Source of the DNA: a virus
Strand: one strand, 5' to 3'
Virus record (IMG/VR): IMGVR_UViG_3300021963_008590
Span: 1-40,632 of that record
Length of the DNA stretch: 40,632 nt
The notes under the pieces are model-generated. The model did not search any database. It saw only the letters and a program-made list of their open reading frames with translations, and had not been told where the DNA came from. Within the stretch, counting starts at the first letter, position 1. Each line of letters starts with the position of its first letter. Shown here in pieces: positions 14,507 to 21,869 of this stretch. Both the position numbers and the translations under genes were made by a program.

Positions 14507-15006
14507 TGGAAATAGGGATATTAGATAATACTGAATATAATTTTATAATAAATTCATTGAATGCTAATATGGGTATGAGTGAAAGTGAATACGCTACTCT
14601 TAAAAAAAAGCATCCATATGCCGTTATGAGAGATGATAATGCTCTTATTATCTCATCTATGAAACACTATGGTTTGCATGATAAAGAGTTGAACGCATTT
14701 TTACTTAAAAAATTTGGAAAAGAAAATTTTAAAATTGATTTTTTTTATGAATTAATTTATAATGAAGGAAATTATACAAATCCACATTTGGATAAAAAAA
14801 CGGTATTACAAACTACATTGATACTCTTAGAAGATAAATTTACCGGAGGAGATTTGATAATCGATGATAACATTATATCTTTTAATAAAAAAGGTATGTT
14901 TATAAATTTCGAAGGTTTTAAAGAAAGACATTCTGTATCTAAAATTGAAAGTGGTGTTAGAAAGGTATTAGTAATAATGTTTGATAAAAAAGAAACTTTG
15001 ATATGA
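14506..15006 (+). CDS. Prolyl-4-hydroxylase-like 2OG-Fe(II) oxygenase E
   Basis: A 166-residue oxygenase with His94-x-Asp96 in TNPHLDKKTV, DKFTGGDLIID in place of the EGG strand, distal His142 in KERHSVSKI and Arg152 in SGVRKVLVIMF. The TAATG junction with the upstream sulfotransferase and the ATGA junction with the downstream one place it between two sulfotransferase-like genes. All catalytic residues are present. Together with A-D, the Oxy_5-type copy at 9875 and the distant copy at 26495, this makes seven oxygenases with plausible active sites in the window. Confidence 0.8.
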   Translation: MEIGILDNTEYNFIINSLNANMGMSESEYATLKKKHPYAVMRDDNALIISSMKHYGLHDKELNAFLLKKFGKENFKIDFFYELIYNEGNYTNPHLDKKTVLQTTLILLEDKFTGGDLIIDDNIISFNKKGMFINFEGFKERHSVSKIESGVRKVLVIMFDKKETLI

Positions 15007-15692
15007 ATATTTTGTTAGTTGGAATAGGTAGATGTGGGACGATATCGTTATCCGATGCTTTCCATAATCAAAAATATCATATTATTCCAGAACCATTTAG
15101 TATGGATACCACATATACAGGTGTTAATGAAAAAAAATTTCAATTTGGTTGGTGGAATAGAAATAAAGAAGAACAACTTAATTTTTTTCTTGATAAAGAA
15201 AAAAATACTTTGGTTAAAACATTGGTAGGGCAAACTCCAAAACGATATCATGGTTTTAAAAATTGGCAATCATTTATATTTGAGTTTGTAAAAAATTTTG
15301 ATAAAGTACTTTGGATTGATAGAAAAAATTTAGATGAGCATTTTTTAAGTATAGTTAATTTAACATATAAAGTTAATAATGAATCAAATGGAGATGTAAG
15401 GCCGTGGTACAAAAAATGGTACACAACCGATATACCTCTTGAAGTTATAAATGAGTTTGAAAAAAGTGGATTACGAGAAAAACTAATTCATGATAAAGAG
15501 ATATTGCATGAAACTATTAAAAAGTTAGAAGGAAATATTATCTGGTATGAAGACCTGTATGGGGAAGATAGGAATAAATCTTTAGGAATTATTAATTCAT
15601 GGGGCATAAATAATATTGATTCTGAAAAATTAAATGAGTATCTACACCCATCAAACAGACTAAAACAAAGTACCAAAAAACAAATAATATAA
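15003..15692 (+). CDS. Sulfotransferase-like protein 2
   Basis: A 229-residue protein with NILLVGIGRCGTISLSDAF at the N-terminus (G-x-G-R-x-G-T, the 5'-phosphosulfate loop) and VLWIDRKNLDEHFLSIVNL as the 3'-phosphate region. It ends with NIIWYEDLYGED, matching the ITYYEDLYD segment of sulfotransferase 1. It is a diverged paralogue of that protein. Residues GFKNWQSFIFEF and the Trp-rich FGWWNRN segment probably form the acceptor side. The presence of two different sulfotransferases next to hydroxylases suggests sulfation of newly made hydroxyls, which is an inference. Coupled to the next gene through TAATG. Confidence 0.7.
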   Translation: MNILLVGIGRCGTISLSDAFHNQKYHIIPEPFSMDTTYTGVNEKKFQFGWWNRNKEEQLNFFLDKEKNTLVKTLVGQTPKRYHGFKNWQSFIFEFVKNFDKVLWIDRKNLDEHFLSIVNLTYKVNNESNGDVRPWYKKWYTTDIPLEVINEFEKSGLREKLIHDKEILHETIKKLEGNIIWYEDLYGEDRNKSLGIINSWGINNIDSEKLNEYLHPSNRLKQSTKKQII

Positions 15693-16249
15693 TGAAACCA
15701 ATGTTATTTATAGTTCCAGGTATAGGTAGATATAGTAAAGAAGTAATGGAAGGTTATAAGTATTCTGGGTACAATCTAGTCAAAGATGTAAATAATTTAA
15801 ACCCCTCCAAAGTAATAGATGTGGGGTGTGGAGAAAATTTATTTAAAGGGCTAATTAATAATCTATATGGGTTCGATAAAGAAAACTATCCAGAGGTTGA
15901 TAAACTGGCATCTATTGAAGATATTGATATTGAATTAGAATCAGTAGATGTGGCATTATGTTTGGGTTCACTTCAATACACCTCAAGAACCCAACAAGAA
16001 TATCAACTTAGTAAGGTGGTGAGTTGGGTTAAACCAGGTGGGTATATTATTATGAGGAATCAGCCATTTATTGATTACATCGGTCATAATGAAAAATACT
16101 TACATAAAACTAATAATAGAATATTCTATTCTGATTTTTACAAAAGAACAAAACAATTTAATTTATCAATACATATTCCTATTAAATTGGATATAAATTC
16201 AAACTTCCCTCAGTTAGAAAGATTAGTATGGTGGTGGAGAAAAAATTAA
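15692..16249 (+). CDS. Class I SAM-dependent methyltransferase
   Basis: A 185-residue methyltransferase with motif I KVIDVGCGENLFKG (residues about 39-52), an acidic end of strand 2 in LYGFDKENYPEV, the motif IV region VDVALCLGSLQYT and a post-motif V segment WVKPGGYIIMRNQPF. The fold is that of small-molecule or glycan O-/N-methyltransferases of the Methyltransf_11/24 type; the acceptor cannot be read. No membrane segment. It does not end with the hydrophobic pair seen in its neighbours, and the next gene starts after a 13-base gap. Confidence 0.75.
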   Translation: MKPMLFIVPGIGRYSKEVMEGYKYSGYNLVKDVNNLNPSKVIDVGCGENLFKGLINNLYGFDKENYPEVDKLASIEDIDIELESVDVALCLGSLQYTSRTQQEYQLSKVVSWVKPGGYIIMRNQPFIDYIGHNEKYLHKTNNRIFYSDFYKRTKQFNLSIHIPIKLDINSNFPQLERLVWWWRKN

Positions 16250-16262
16250 AAGAAATAATATA

Positions 16263-16892
16263 ATGAAAAAAAGGTTATTTATTTTAGGGGATTCTTTTGT
16301 GGATTGGGAAATACCCAAATTTCACTGGACTTGGTATTTAGAAAAACATTATGAAGTTTTCAAATTTGGCAAATATGGAGCAGATAACTATTCGATATTA
16401 TTTCAATTGGGAAATTTACCGGAATATGAAGATGGTGATAGGATAATAATGTATTTTACCGAACCAGGTAGGTTACCCCGAAGATTCTATGGAATTAGGA
16501 AAAAGCAGTGCATAAGTACTCCTTTTATGAATCCTTCATTTTATGAAGATATGGATTTTGCAAATAAACTGCATAACATAAAATATAATGAATCAGAAAG
16601 ATGGGTAAATGGTGAAAGAGGAGTTGAGGTATCATTTTTAAAAAAATTAAAAAATTGGATTAAAAATTATGAACCAGTTTTTGTAACATGGAGTGAGCAT
16701 TTTCATACTCAAACATCAGATTTTGTGGAACTTATCAAAGTTTCATCTAATTATGATGAAGGTATTGCAGAAGAAAAAGATTTTCATCCTGGGCCAAAAG
16801 GATGTTACGAAATTTACAAAATATTTCACAATCTTTTATCCATAAATGATGAAATCGTAGAATTTGAAAATTATAGAAAAGATTTATTATGA
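16263..16892 (+). CDS. SGNH hydrolase-like protein
   Basis: A 209-residue SGNH-type protein. Block I is RLFILGDSFVDWE (Ser12), block II is KYGADNYSILFQLGNLPEYEDGDRII, and block V is KDFHPGPKGCYEI with the probable catalytic His. It is clearly paralogous to the gene at 18051, which shares the segment FQLGNLPEYE-[DE]-GDRII. SGNH enzymes with this short form often act as carbohydrate esterases or acyltransferases. No signal peptide, so cytosolic action is expected. The ATGA overlap links it to the SDR-like gene. Confidence 0.7.
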   Translation: MKKRLFILGDSFVDWEIPKFHWTWYLEKHYEVFKFGKYGADNYSILFQLGNLPEYEDGDRIIMYFTEPGRLPRRFYGIRKKQCISTPFMNPSFYEDMDFANKLHNIKYNESERWVNGERGVEVSFLKKLKNWIKNYEPVFVTWSEHFHTQTSDFVELIKVSSNYDEGIAEEKDFHPGPKGCYEIYKIFHNLLSINDEIVEFENYRKDLL

Positions 16893-17413
16893 AAATTTTA
16901 ATAACAGGAAATTATGGGTTGGGAAAGAACATAAAAGAATATCTTTCTACAAATGGATATGAAGTAGATTATATGAGTTCTATTGATTCTTATGCACACC
17001 ACTTACCAAATGTAATAAATCAATACGATGTGTTCATTAACAACGAATATAAAGATAAACTACAATCTGATTTATTTGAGTATGTTTACAATGAGTGGAA
17101 ATATAAACCAAAAACTATAATAAACATTTTAACTTCTGCCATAATATTTGGTGGGCCAAACAAAAAGTATATTGACGATAAAATGGATTTAGAACAAAAA
17201 ACATTTCAGTTAAGAAGTATGGATAAAGAAGTTCGTATTATAAATGTTTACCCGAATACATTAGAAAGTTCAAAAACGGTGAATAATCAAAAACTAAAAT
17301 ACTCGAATATATCGAATATTATAAAATGGTTAATCGAACTTCCACAAGATATTGAAATTTTTGAAATAGGTATATCTAAAACAAAATTAAAAATTGATAA
17401 TACATTAATATGA
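16889..17413 (+). CDS. SDR-like NAD(P)-binding protein
   Basis: A 174-residue Rossmann protein. ILITGNYGLGKNI at the N-terminus is the TGxxxGxG dinucleotide-binding motif of short-chain dehydrogenases, followed by YEVDYMSSID as the end of strand 2. TIINILTSAIIFGG occupies the position of the N-[ILV]-[ILV]-S-S strand, although the canonical Tyr-x3-Lys pair is not obvious (KYIDDK is a candidate). Such truncated SDR or epimerase-like proteins are frequent in phage sugar clusters. The reaction could be sugar epimerisation or oxidation, or the protein may only bind NAD(P). Confidence 0.6.
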   Translation: MKILITGNYGLGKNIKEYLSTNGYEVDYMSSIDSYAHHLPNVINQYDVFINNEYKDKLQSDLFEYVYNEWKYKPKTIINILTSAIIFGGPNKKYIDDKMDLEQKTFQLRSMDKEVRIINVYPNTLESSKTVNNQKLKYSNISNIIKWLIELPQDIEIFEIGISKTKLKIDNTLI

Positions 17414-18054
17414 GTACTATACATACATTTGGTGATAGTTTTACTTTTGGATATGGGTGTGTAGAGGATTGTCATTTTAAACCATACTATTCATATAAAA
17501 AAGATGGAGATGATATATGGCCTATACATTTAGGTGAAAGATTAGAGATGGCTGTAGTAAATTATGGACAAAATGGTTCATCTAATGAGCAAATATTTCA
17601 ATCGGTAATAGAAAACATTGATAACATAAAAGAAAATGATATAATTTTAATTGGTAAAACCGTTCATGGTAGATTTAATATTCCAAAGGATTCAAAGTGG
17701 ATTGAAATTTTATCTTATGTAGAAATAGATTCAGATTGGAAAAACGATATTAGTAAAAAATTTTCAAAAGAGGAATTTGAAGCGTTGATAAATTTCCAAT
17801 ATTATTTTTTAACAAATCCTATGTATCGTGTTAGAGATAATAATAGATTTGATTTTTTAAAAAAAATTCTTACAAATAATATAAAAGTAAGAAATTGTAT
17901 AATATGGGAAGTTAAGGATATGATAAAAATTTTTGAAAATATTACGAAGGCAACTAATGGTGAAATTGAAGATTTACACTTTTCATTTAAAGGTCATAAG
18001 CAATTATCAGAATATTTTTTTAATATACTATCATCGGATAAAAAAATGATATGA
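17410..18054 (+). CDS. SGNH hydrolase-like protein
   Basis: A 214-residue SGNH protein. Block I is HTFGDSFTFGYGC (Ser10), block II/III includes NYGQNGSSNEQIFQS with Gly and Asn of the oxyanion hole, and the C-terminal EIEDLHFSFKGHKQLSEY gives the catalytic Asp/His region. It is closest in layout to the proteins at 1914 and 24826 (N-G-S-S-N or N-S-N-E patterns). It is overlapped by ATGA on both sides. Probable de-O-acylase or acyltransferase; substrate unknown. Confidence 0.75.
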   Translation: MSTIHTFGDSFTFGYGCVEDCHFKPYYSYKKDGDDIWPIHLGERLEMAVVNYGQNGSSNEQIFQSVIENIDNIKENDIILIGKTVHGRFNIPKDSKWIEILSYVEIDSDWKNDISKKFSKEEFEALINFQYYFLTNPMYRVRDNNRFDFLKKILTNNIKVRNCIIWEVKDMIKIFENITKATNGEIEDLHFSFKGHKQLSEYFFNILSSDKKMI

Positions 18055-18776
18055 AAAAAAGATTATTTGTATTTGGTGATAGTTGGGCCAATAACTATTT
18101 TTCAAAAATCAACTCTCTTATAAAATGTAAACCTTTTTTGGGGTTGGATGGGGTTGAATCTTTTGTAAAATATCATAATTATTTTGGTCATTGGATTGAT
18201 CATATTTCACATTATTATGATGTATATTCATATGGAGTAGGAGCCGCTACTAACGAACAGATTATTTTTCAATTAGGTAATCTTCCAGAATATGAAGAGG
18301 GGGATCGTATTATTATAATATTCACAACTCCACAGAGATTTAATTGGATAGATGATAAGAAAAAATATTCATTCATATCAGATGGAACTCATCTTAAAAA
18401 ATTATTTGGGTGGGATGATAAAACTGTAAAATTTATAGAAAGTCAATTTATCGAAAGAAACAAATGGTGGTTCGATGATAATGTTAATAAAGATGAAATA
18501 AACTTTATTAATAATATACCAAATATTTATAAAAATTGGAATCCAATTATGATTACATGGACAAGTGATTTATCTGATAAAGTTAAATCAGTTGATTTAA
18601 TAAATTTTAATGAGAAATTTACAAATATAACTGAGGAAACTGACAAAAATATCATAGATAGTCATTTAGGGGTATTTGGAAATTTTGAATTATTTAAGTA
18701 TATTTCAAAAAAACTAAATATAGATGTTTCATCGTATCAATATACTCCTAAAAAATATATTAAAAGTTTATTATGA
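18051..18776 (+). CDS. SGNH hydrolase-like protein
   Basis: A 241-residue paralogue of the protein at 16263. Block I is RLFVFGDSWANNYF, block II is SYGVGAATNEQIIFQLGNLPEYEEGDRIIIIF, and the C-terminal His is probably in DSHLGVFGNFELF. A 40-residue insertion after the nucleophile (GLDGVESFVKYH region) separates it from its relative. Two SGNH genes in a row with different block V motifs suggest different acyl substrates. It ends in an ATGA overlap with the radical SAM gene. Confidence 0.7.
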   Translation: MKKRLFVFGDSWANNYFSKINSLIKCKPFLGLDGVESFVKYHNYFGHWIDHISHYYDVYSYGVGAATNEQIIFQLGNLPEYEEGDRIIIIFTTPQRFNWIDDKKKYSFISDGTHLKKLFGWDDKTVKFIESQFIERNKWWFDDNVNKDEINFINNIPNIYKNWNPIMITWTSDLSDKVKSVDLINFNEKFTNITEETDKNIIDSHLGVFGNFELFKYISKKLNIDVSSYQYTPKKYIKSLL

Positions 18777-19843
18777 GTATTGATTTAAAAGATTATGTGT
18801 GCGTTGTTCCTTTCGTTGCTTTAGAAATGCATGAGAGGGATAGATTTTTATGCTGTGCATCTTGGTTAAAAAAATATTTACCACAACATACTTCTCCAAA
18901 AGATGCATGGGAATCCGATGAAGCAAATGATATAAGAAATTCAGTATTAGATGGTAGTTTTAAACATTGTGATAAAAGCCAATGTCCATATTTACATCAA
19001 CTAATTAAATTTGGAAAAATTGGTAATACAAACACATTGCATCATAAAAATGATATACCATATGAATTTAAAGAAAAAATAGATTCTTTTAGTAAGGGAA
19101 CATTATTACCACCATCTACTATTCAATTTTCTTTTGATAGAACTTGTAATTTAAAATGTCCATCTTGTAGGGTTAATTTATTTGTAGAAGATTCAAATGG
19201 TATAAATAGAGTTAAAACAACTATTGATGAGATAGAGAAACAATATGGGAAAACTACTAAAACGTTGTATATAACAGGAAGTGGTGATCCTTTCGTATCA
19301 GTTGGGTTTAGAGATTTTTTAAGAAATTTTGATTCAAAAAAATGGCCTAATTTATACAAAATACATTTTCATACAAACGCAACAAAATGGGATAAGAAGA
19401 TGTGGGATTCAATGCCCAAAATTCACAAATACATTAAAAGTTGCGAGATAAGTATTGATGCTGCTACAAAGGATACTTATGAAAATAAAGTAAGATTGGG
19501 TGGTAATTGGGATGAACTAATAGAAAATTTAAAATTCATAAACACTATTAAAAGTTTAAAGAGTGTAAAAACATCATTCGTTGTTCAACAAAAGAACTAT
19601 AAAGAAATGAAACTTTTTTATGATTTAATGGTATCTATATTTGGTAATAAAGCAAATGTGTTTTATGGTAAAATAAATAATTGGGGAACTTTTAGTAACG
19701 AACAATATGAAAGTGAAAAAGTTTGGGATATTACACATCCAGAATATAGAGAATTTGTTAAAGAAGTTAATTCATTTTTACCAGCTCAACAAAGTTGGCA
19801 TAATCTACAGGAATTTATAGAGCATAAAAGTAGTCTTTTATAA
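18773..19843 (+). CDS. Radical SAM enzyme with N-terminal auxiliary Cys cluster
   Basis: A 356-residue radical SAM protein. The [4Fe-4S] motif is Cys125-x3-Cys129-x2-Cys132 in TCNLKCPSC. It is followed by LYITGSGDPFVS (a GGEP-like strand) and by SCEISIDAAT and ETLIENLKF-type segments typical of the partial TIM barrel. Upstream lie Cys10, Cys27-Cys28, Cys66 and Cys71 (RFLCCASWL, HCDKSQCPYL), which look like a SPASM-type auxiliary-cluster site placed at the N-terminus instead of the usual C-terminus. Enzymes of this build modify peptides or sugars. Here it stands between SGNH and GNAT/epimerase genes. The reaction is unknown. Confidence 0.8.
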   Translation: MSIDLKDYVCVVPFVALEMHERDRFLCCASWLKKYLPQHTSPKDAWESDEANDIRNSVLDGSFKHCDKSQCPYLHQLIKFGKIGNTNTLHHKNDIPYEFKEKIDSFSKGTLLPPSTIQFSFDRTCNLKCPSCRVNLFVEDSNGINRVKTTIDEIEKQYGKTTKTLYITGSGDPFVSVGFRDFLRNFDSKKWPNLYKIHFHTNATKWDKKMWDSMPKIHKYIKSCEISIDAATKDTYENKVRLGGNWDELIENLKFINTIKSLKSVKTSFVVQQKNYKEMKLFYDLMVSIFGNKANVFYGKINNWGTFSNEQYESEKVWDITHPEYREFVKEVNSFLPAQQSWHNLQEFIEHKSSLL

Positions 19844-20307
19844 TGGTAAAATTTTATTTAGATAGAAAAGATTTTAATGAATTTGATTCGGATATATTTG
19901 GATTAAAAATTCAAGAGTTAAACGATGCATTTCTTCTGACAATGAGTGAATCCAGTGATATTGATACATTGATATCTTACTTTAATTCCGAATATAAATG
20001 GGATAATATGTTTGAATATGAAGATGTTATAAATAGAATAGATTCTAACCACATACTATTTATCCTCTATTATATAAATGAGCCGATAGGATATGTATTC
20101 CTCGAACCCAAAGCAAAAGGTGAATATTATTTGTATAATTTATATGTTACTAAAATAATAAAAAGACCAGAAAATACTCCTGAATGGTTCGTAAGTAAAG
20201 TGATTTCAGCTCTACCATCGGATTGTAAAAAAATTACCTGTTATTGTGAAGAATGGCATAAAGCTGCGCAAAACATATTTATAAAAAATAATTTTAATAA
20301 GATTTAA
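19843..20307 (+). CDS. GNAT-like N-acetyltransferase
   Basis: A 154-residue protein with a GNAT-type pattern: strand NEPIGYVFLEPKAKGEYYLYNLYVTK (beta 4 and core strand), then a possible acetyl-CoA loop region, and a C-terminal CYCEEWHKAAQNIFIKNNFNKI resembling the late A..ly...GF motif. The pyrophosphate-binding R/Q-x-x-G-x-G/A loop is replaced by KRPENTPEWF, so the cofactor site is degenerate or unusual. A role in N-acylation of an amino sugar or peptide would fit the neighbours. The call is tentative. Confidence 0.5.
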   Translation: MVKFYLDRKDFNEFDSDIFGLKIQELNDAFLLTMSESSDIDTLISYFNSEYKWDNMFEYEDVINRIDSNHILFILYYINEPIGYVFLEPKAKGEYYLYNLYVTKIIKRPENTPEWFVSKVISALPSDCKKITCYCEEWHKAAQNIFIKNNFNKI

Positions 20308-20310
20308 GTT

Positions 20311-20847
20311 ATGAATAATAAATGGGATGAGTTCAAAGTTACTCCATCAAAAACTTTTGGTATAGAAGTTCCACAATTTCAACCATCCGTATTCAGAGAA
20401 TATAGGGGTGAGATATTTACAACATTTCATTCAAAAGAACATCCTGTAATGAATTATGTGAGTGATGGGTGTGAAATACACGGAAGATTTTCTCGTTCTT
20501 ATAAAGGTGTACTAAGGGGATTGCATTGGGATAATAAGACTTGGAAACTAGTCCAAGCAGCGGTAGGTGATATTTACTTAGTTGTATTAGATATGAGAAA
20601 AGATTCTCCTACTTATGGAGACTGGGAATCTTATATAATTTCAGAGAGATTAAGAAATCAGGTATTAGTTCCACCAGGATTTGCAAACGGACACTACGCA
20701 TTAACCGATTGTATGTTTCATTATAACCTATTTTATAAAGATGGTTATGTGGATGCAGATGAGCAAGGTGTAGTTAAATGGAATGACCCGGAGTTTCAAA
20801 TGGAATGGCCTACAAATAATCCAATATTACAAAAAAGAGATAGATGA
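20311..20847 (+). CDS. RmlC-type dTDP-sugar 3,5-epimerase
   Basis: A 178-residue cupin of the dTDP-4-dehydrorhamnose 3,5-epimerase family. The signature FSRSYKGVLRGLHW carries the catalytic His72, VQAAVGDIYLVVLDMRKDSPTYG is the core cupin strand pair, and LVPPGFANGHYAL is the C-terminal family motif (P-x-G-FA-H/N-G). RmlC converts dTDP-4-keto-6-deoxyglucose to the L-lyxo form on the way to rhamnose or related deoxysugars. No RmlA, B or D is seen in the window, so the phage may act on a host intermediate or lie near those genes elsewhere. Three bases separate it from the GNAT gene. Confidence 0.85.
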   Translation: MNNKWDEFKVTPSKTFGIEVPQFQPSVFREYRGEIFTTFHSKEHPVMNYVSDGCEIHGRFSRSYKGVLRGLHWDNKTWKLVQAAVGDIYLVVLDMRKDSPTYGDWESYIISERLRNQVLVPPGFANGHYALTDCMFHYNLFYKDGYVDADEQGVVKWNDPEFQMEWPTNNPILQKRDR

Positions 20848-21869
20848 TAAAACCTTATATTAAAAACGAATGGGGTAAACTGAAACAAATAATTGTCGGA
20901 AGACCTGAATTTGCTCAAGTACCTACTGTAAAAGATAAATCATTGCATACGATAGATTATGCGCACTACACCGATGAACAATTTTTAAGAATCCCATCGG
21001 GTAGATATCCTAATTGGATGATTGAAGAAACAATCGAAGATTTAGATAATTTTAGCAAAACATTAGAAGATTTAGGTGTAGAAGTTTTTAGACCTAAACT
21101 TATTGATTGGAGTGAGAAGTATTCAACTGATAATTGGGAAGTAGATGGGTATTATGGATATTGCCCAAGAGATTCAATGTTAGTGATAGAAGATAAGGTT
21201 ATTGCTACTCCAATGGCTCTCCGCCAAAGACAAAATGAGACAAGAGCATTTAAACACCTTTTTGATGAAAGTTGTTGGGTGGATTTCCCTAAACCAAAAT
21301 TATTAGATTCAATCTATAATAGGGAATTATTACCTGGCCCAACATTAGGAAACGAAGAACCAGTATTTGATGCAGCCAATCTTCTAAAATGTAATAATGA
21401 TATAATTTATTTAGTTTCTAATACCGGTAATTTAGCGGGGGCTCAATATCTACAAAAATGGTTAGATGAAAATATGAAAGAAAAGTATAAAGTCCATCCT
21501 ATTCAAGATGTATATGCTTTCATTCATATAGATACCACTTTCGTGTTAATTAGAGAGGGACTGGTCTTACTTAATCCAAAAAGGGTAAATGATACCAATA
21601 TGCCGGAAATATTCAAAAAATGGGATAAAATATACTCTCCTGAGATGATAGATACTCCTTTCTTAGAACATTGGGCGGAAGCATCTTCTTGGTTAGGAAT
21701 GAACACACTTTCTTATGATGAAAAAACTATGATTGTAGAGGAAAGACAAATTCCTCTTATAAAAGAGCTTAAAAAATGGGGAGTAGATTCTATACCTGTA
21801 AAAATGAGACACGCCAGAACTTTTAGTGGAGGGCCTCATTGTGTAACATTGGATACAATTAGAGAATAA
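20844..21869 (+). CDS. Glycine/inosamine-type amidinotransferase
   Basis: A 341-residue amidinotransferase of the guanidino-modifying superfamily. The catalytic triad is visible as Asp176 in EPVFDAANL, His228 in YAFIHIDTTF and Cys333 in SGGPHCVTLDT. The spacing (52 and 105 residues) closely follows that of glycine amidinotransferase. GKLKQIIVGRP and YCPRDSMLVI are also family segments. These enzymes move an amidino group from arginine to an amine such as glycine, inosamine phosphate or ornithine. Next to RmlC, GNAT and glycosyltransferase-like genes, an amino-sugar or peptide amine is a plausible acceptor. Length is normal, with all key residues present. Confidence 0.88.
   Translation: MIKPYIKNEWGKLKQIIVGRPEFAQVPTVKDKSLHTIDYAHYTDEQFLRIPSGRYPNWMIEETIEDLDNFSKTLEDLGVEVFRPKLIDWSEKYSTDNWEVDGYYGYCPRDSMLVIEDKVIATPMALRQRQNETRAFKHLFDESCWVDFPKPKLLDSIYNRELLPGPTLGNEEPVFDAANLLKCNNDIIYLVSNTGNLAGAQYLQKWLDENMKEKYKVHPIQDVYAFIHIDTTFVLIREGLVLLNPKRVNDTNMPEIFKKWDKIYSPEMIDTPFLEHWAEASSWLGMNTLSYDEKTMIVEERQIPLIKELKKWGVDSIPVKMRHARTFSGGPHCVTLDTIRE

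Noticed and set aside
15034-15228. Alternative frame (+) within sulfotransferase 2
   Set aside because: Low-complexity shadow of AT-rich coding DNA; the enclosing frame has clear sulfotransferase motifs.
10546-19843. Common hydrophobic C-termini as a protein sorting or degradation tag
   Set aside because: The pattern is best explained by the A-rich and AT-rich start context of the next overlapping gene; it occurs in unrelated protein families.
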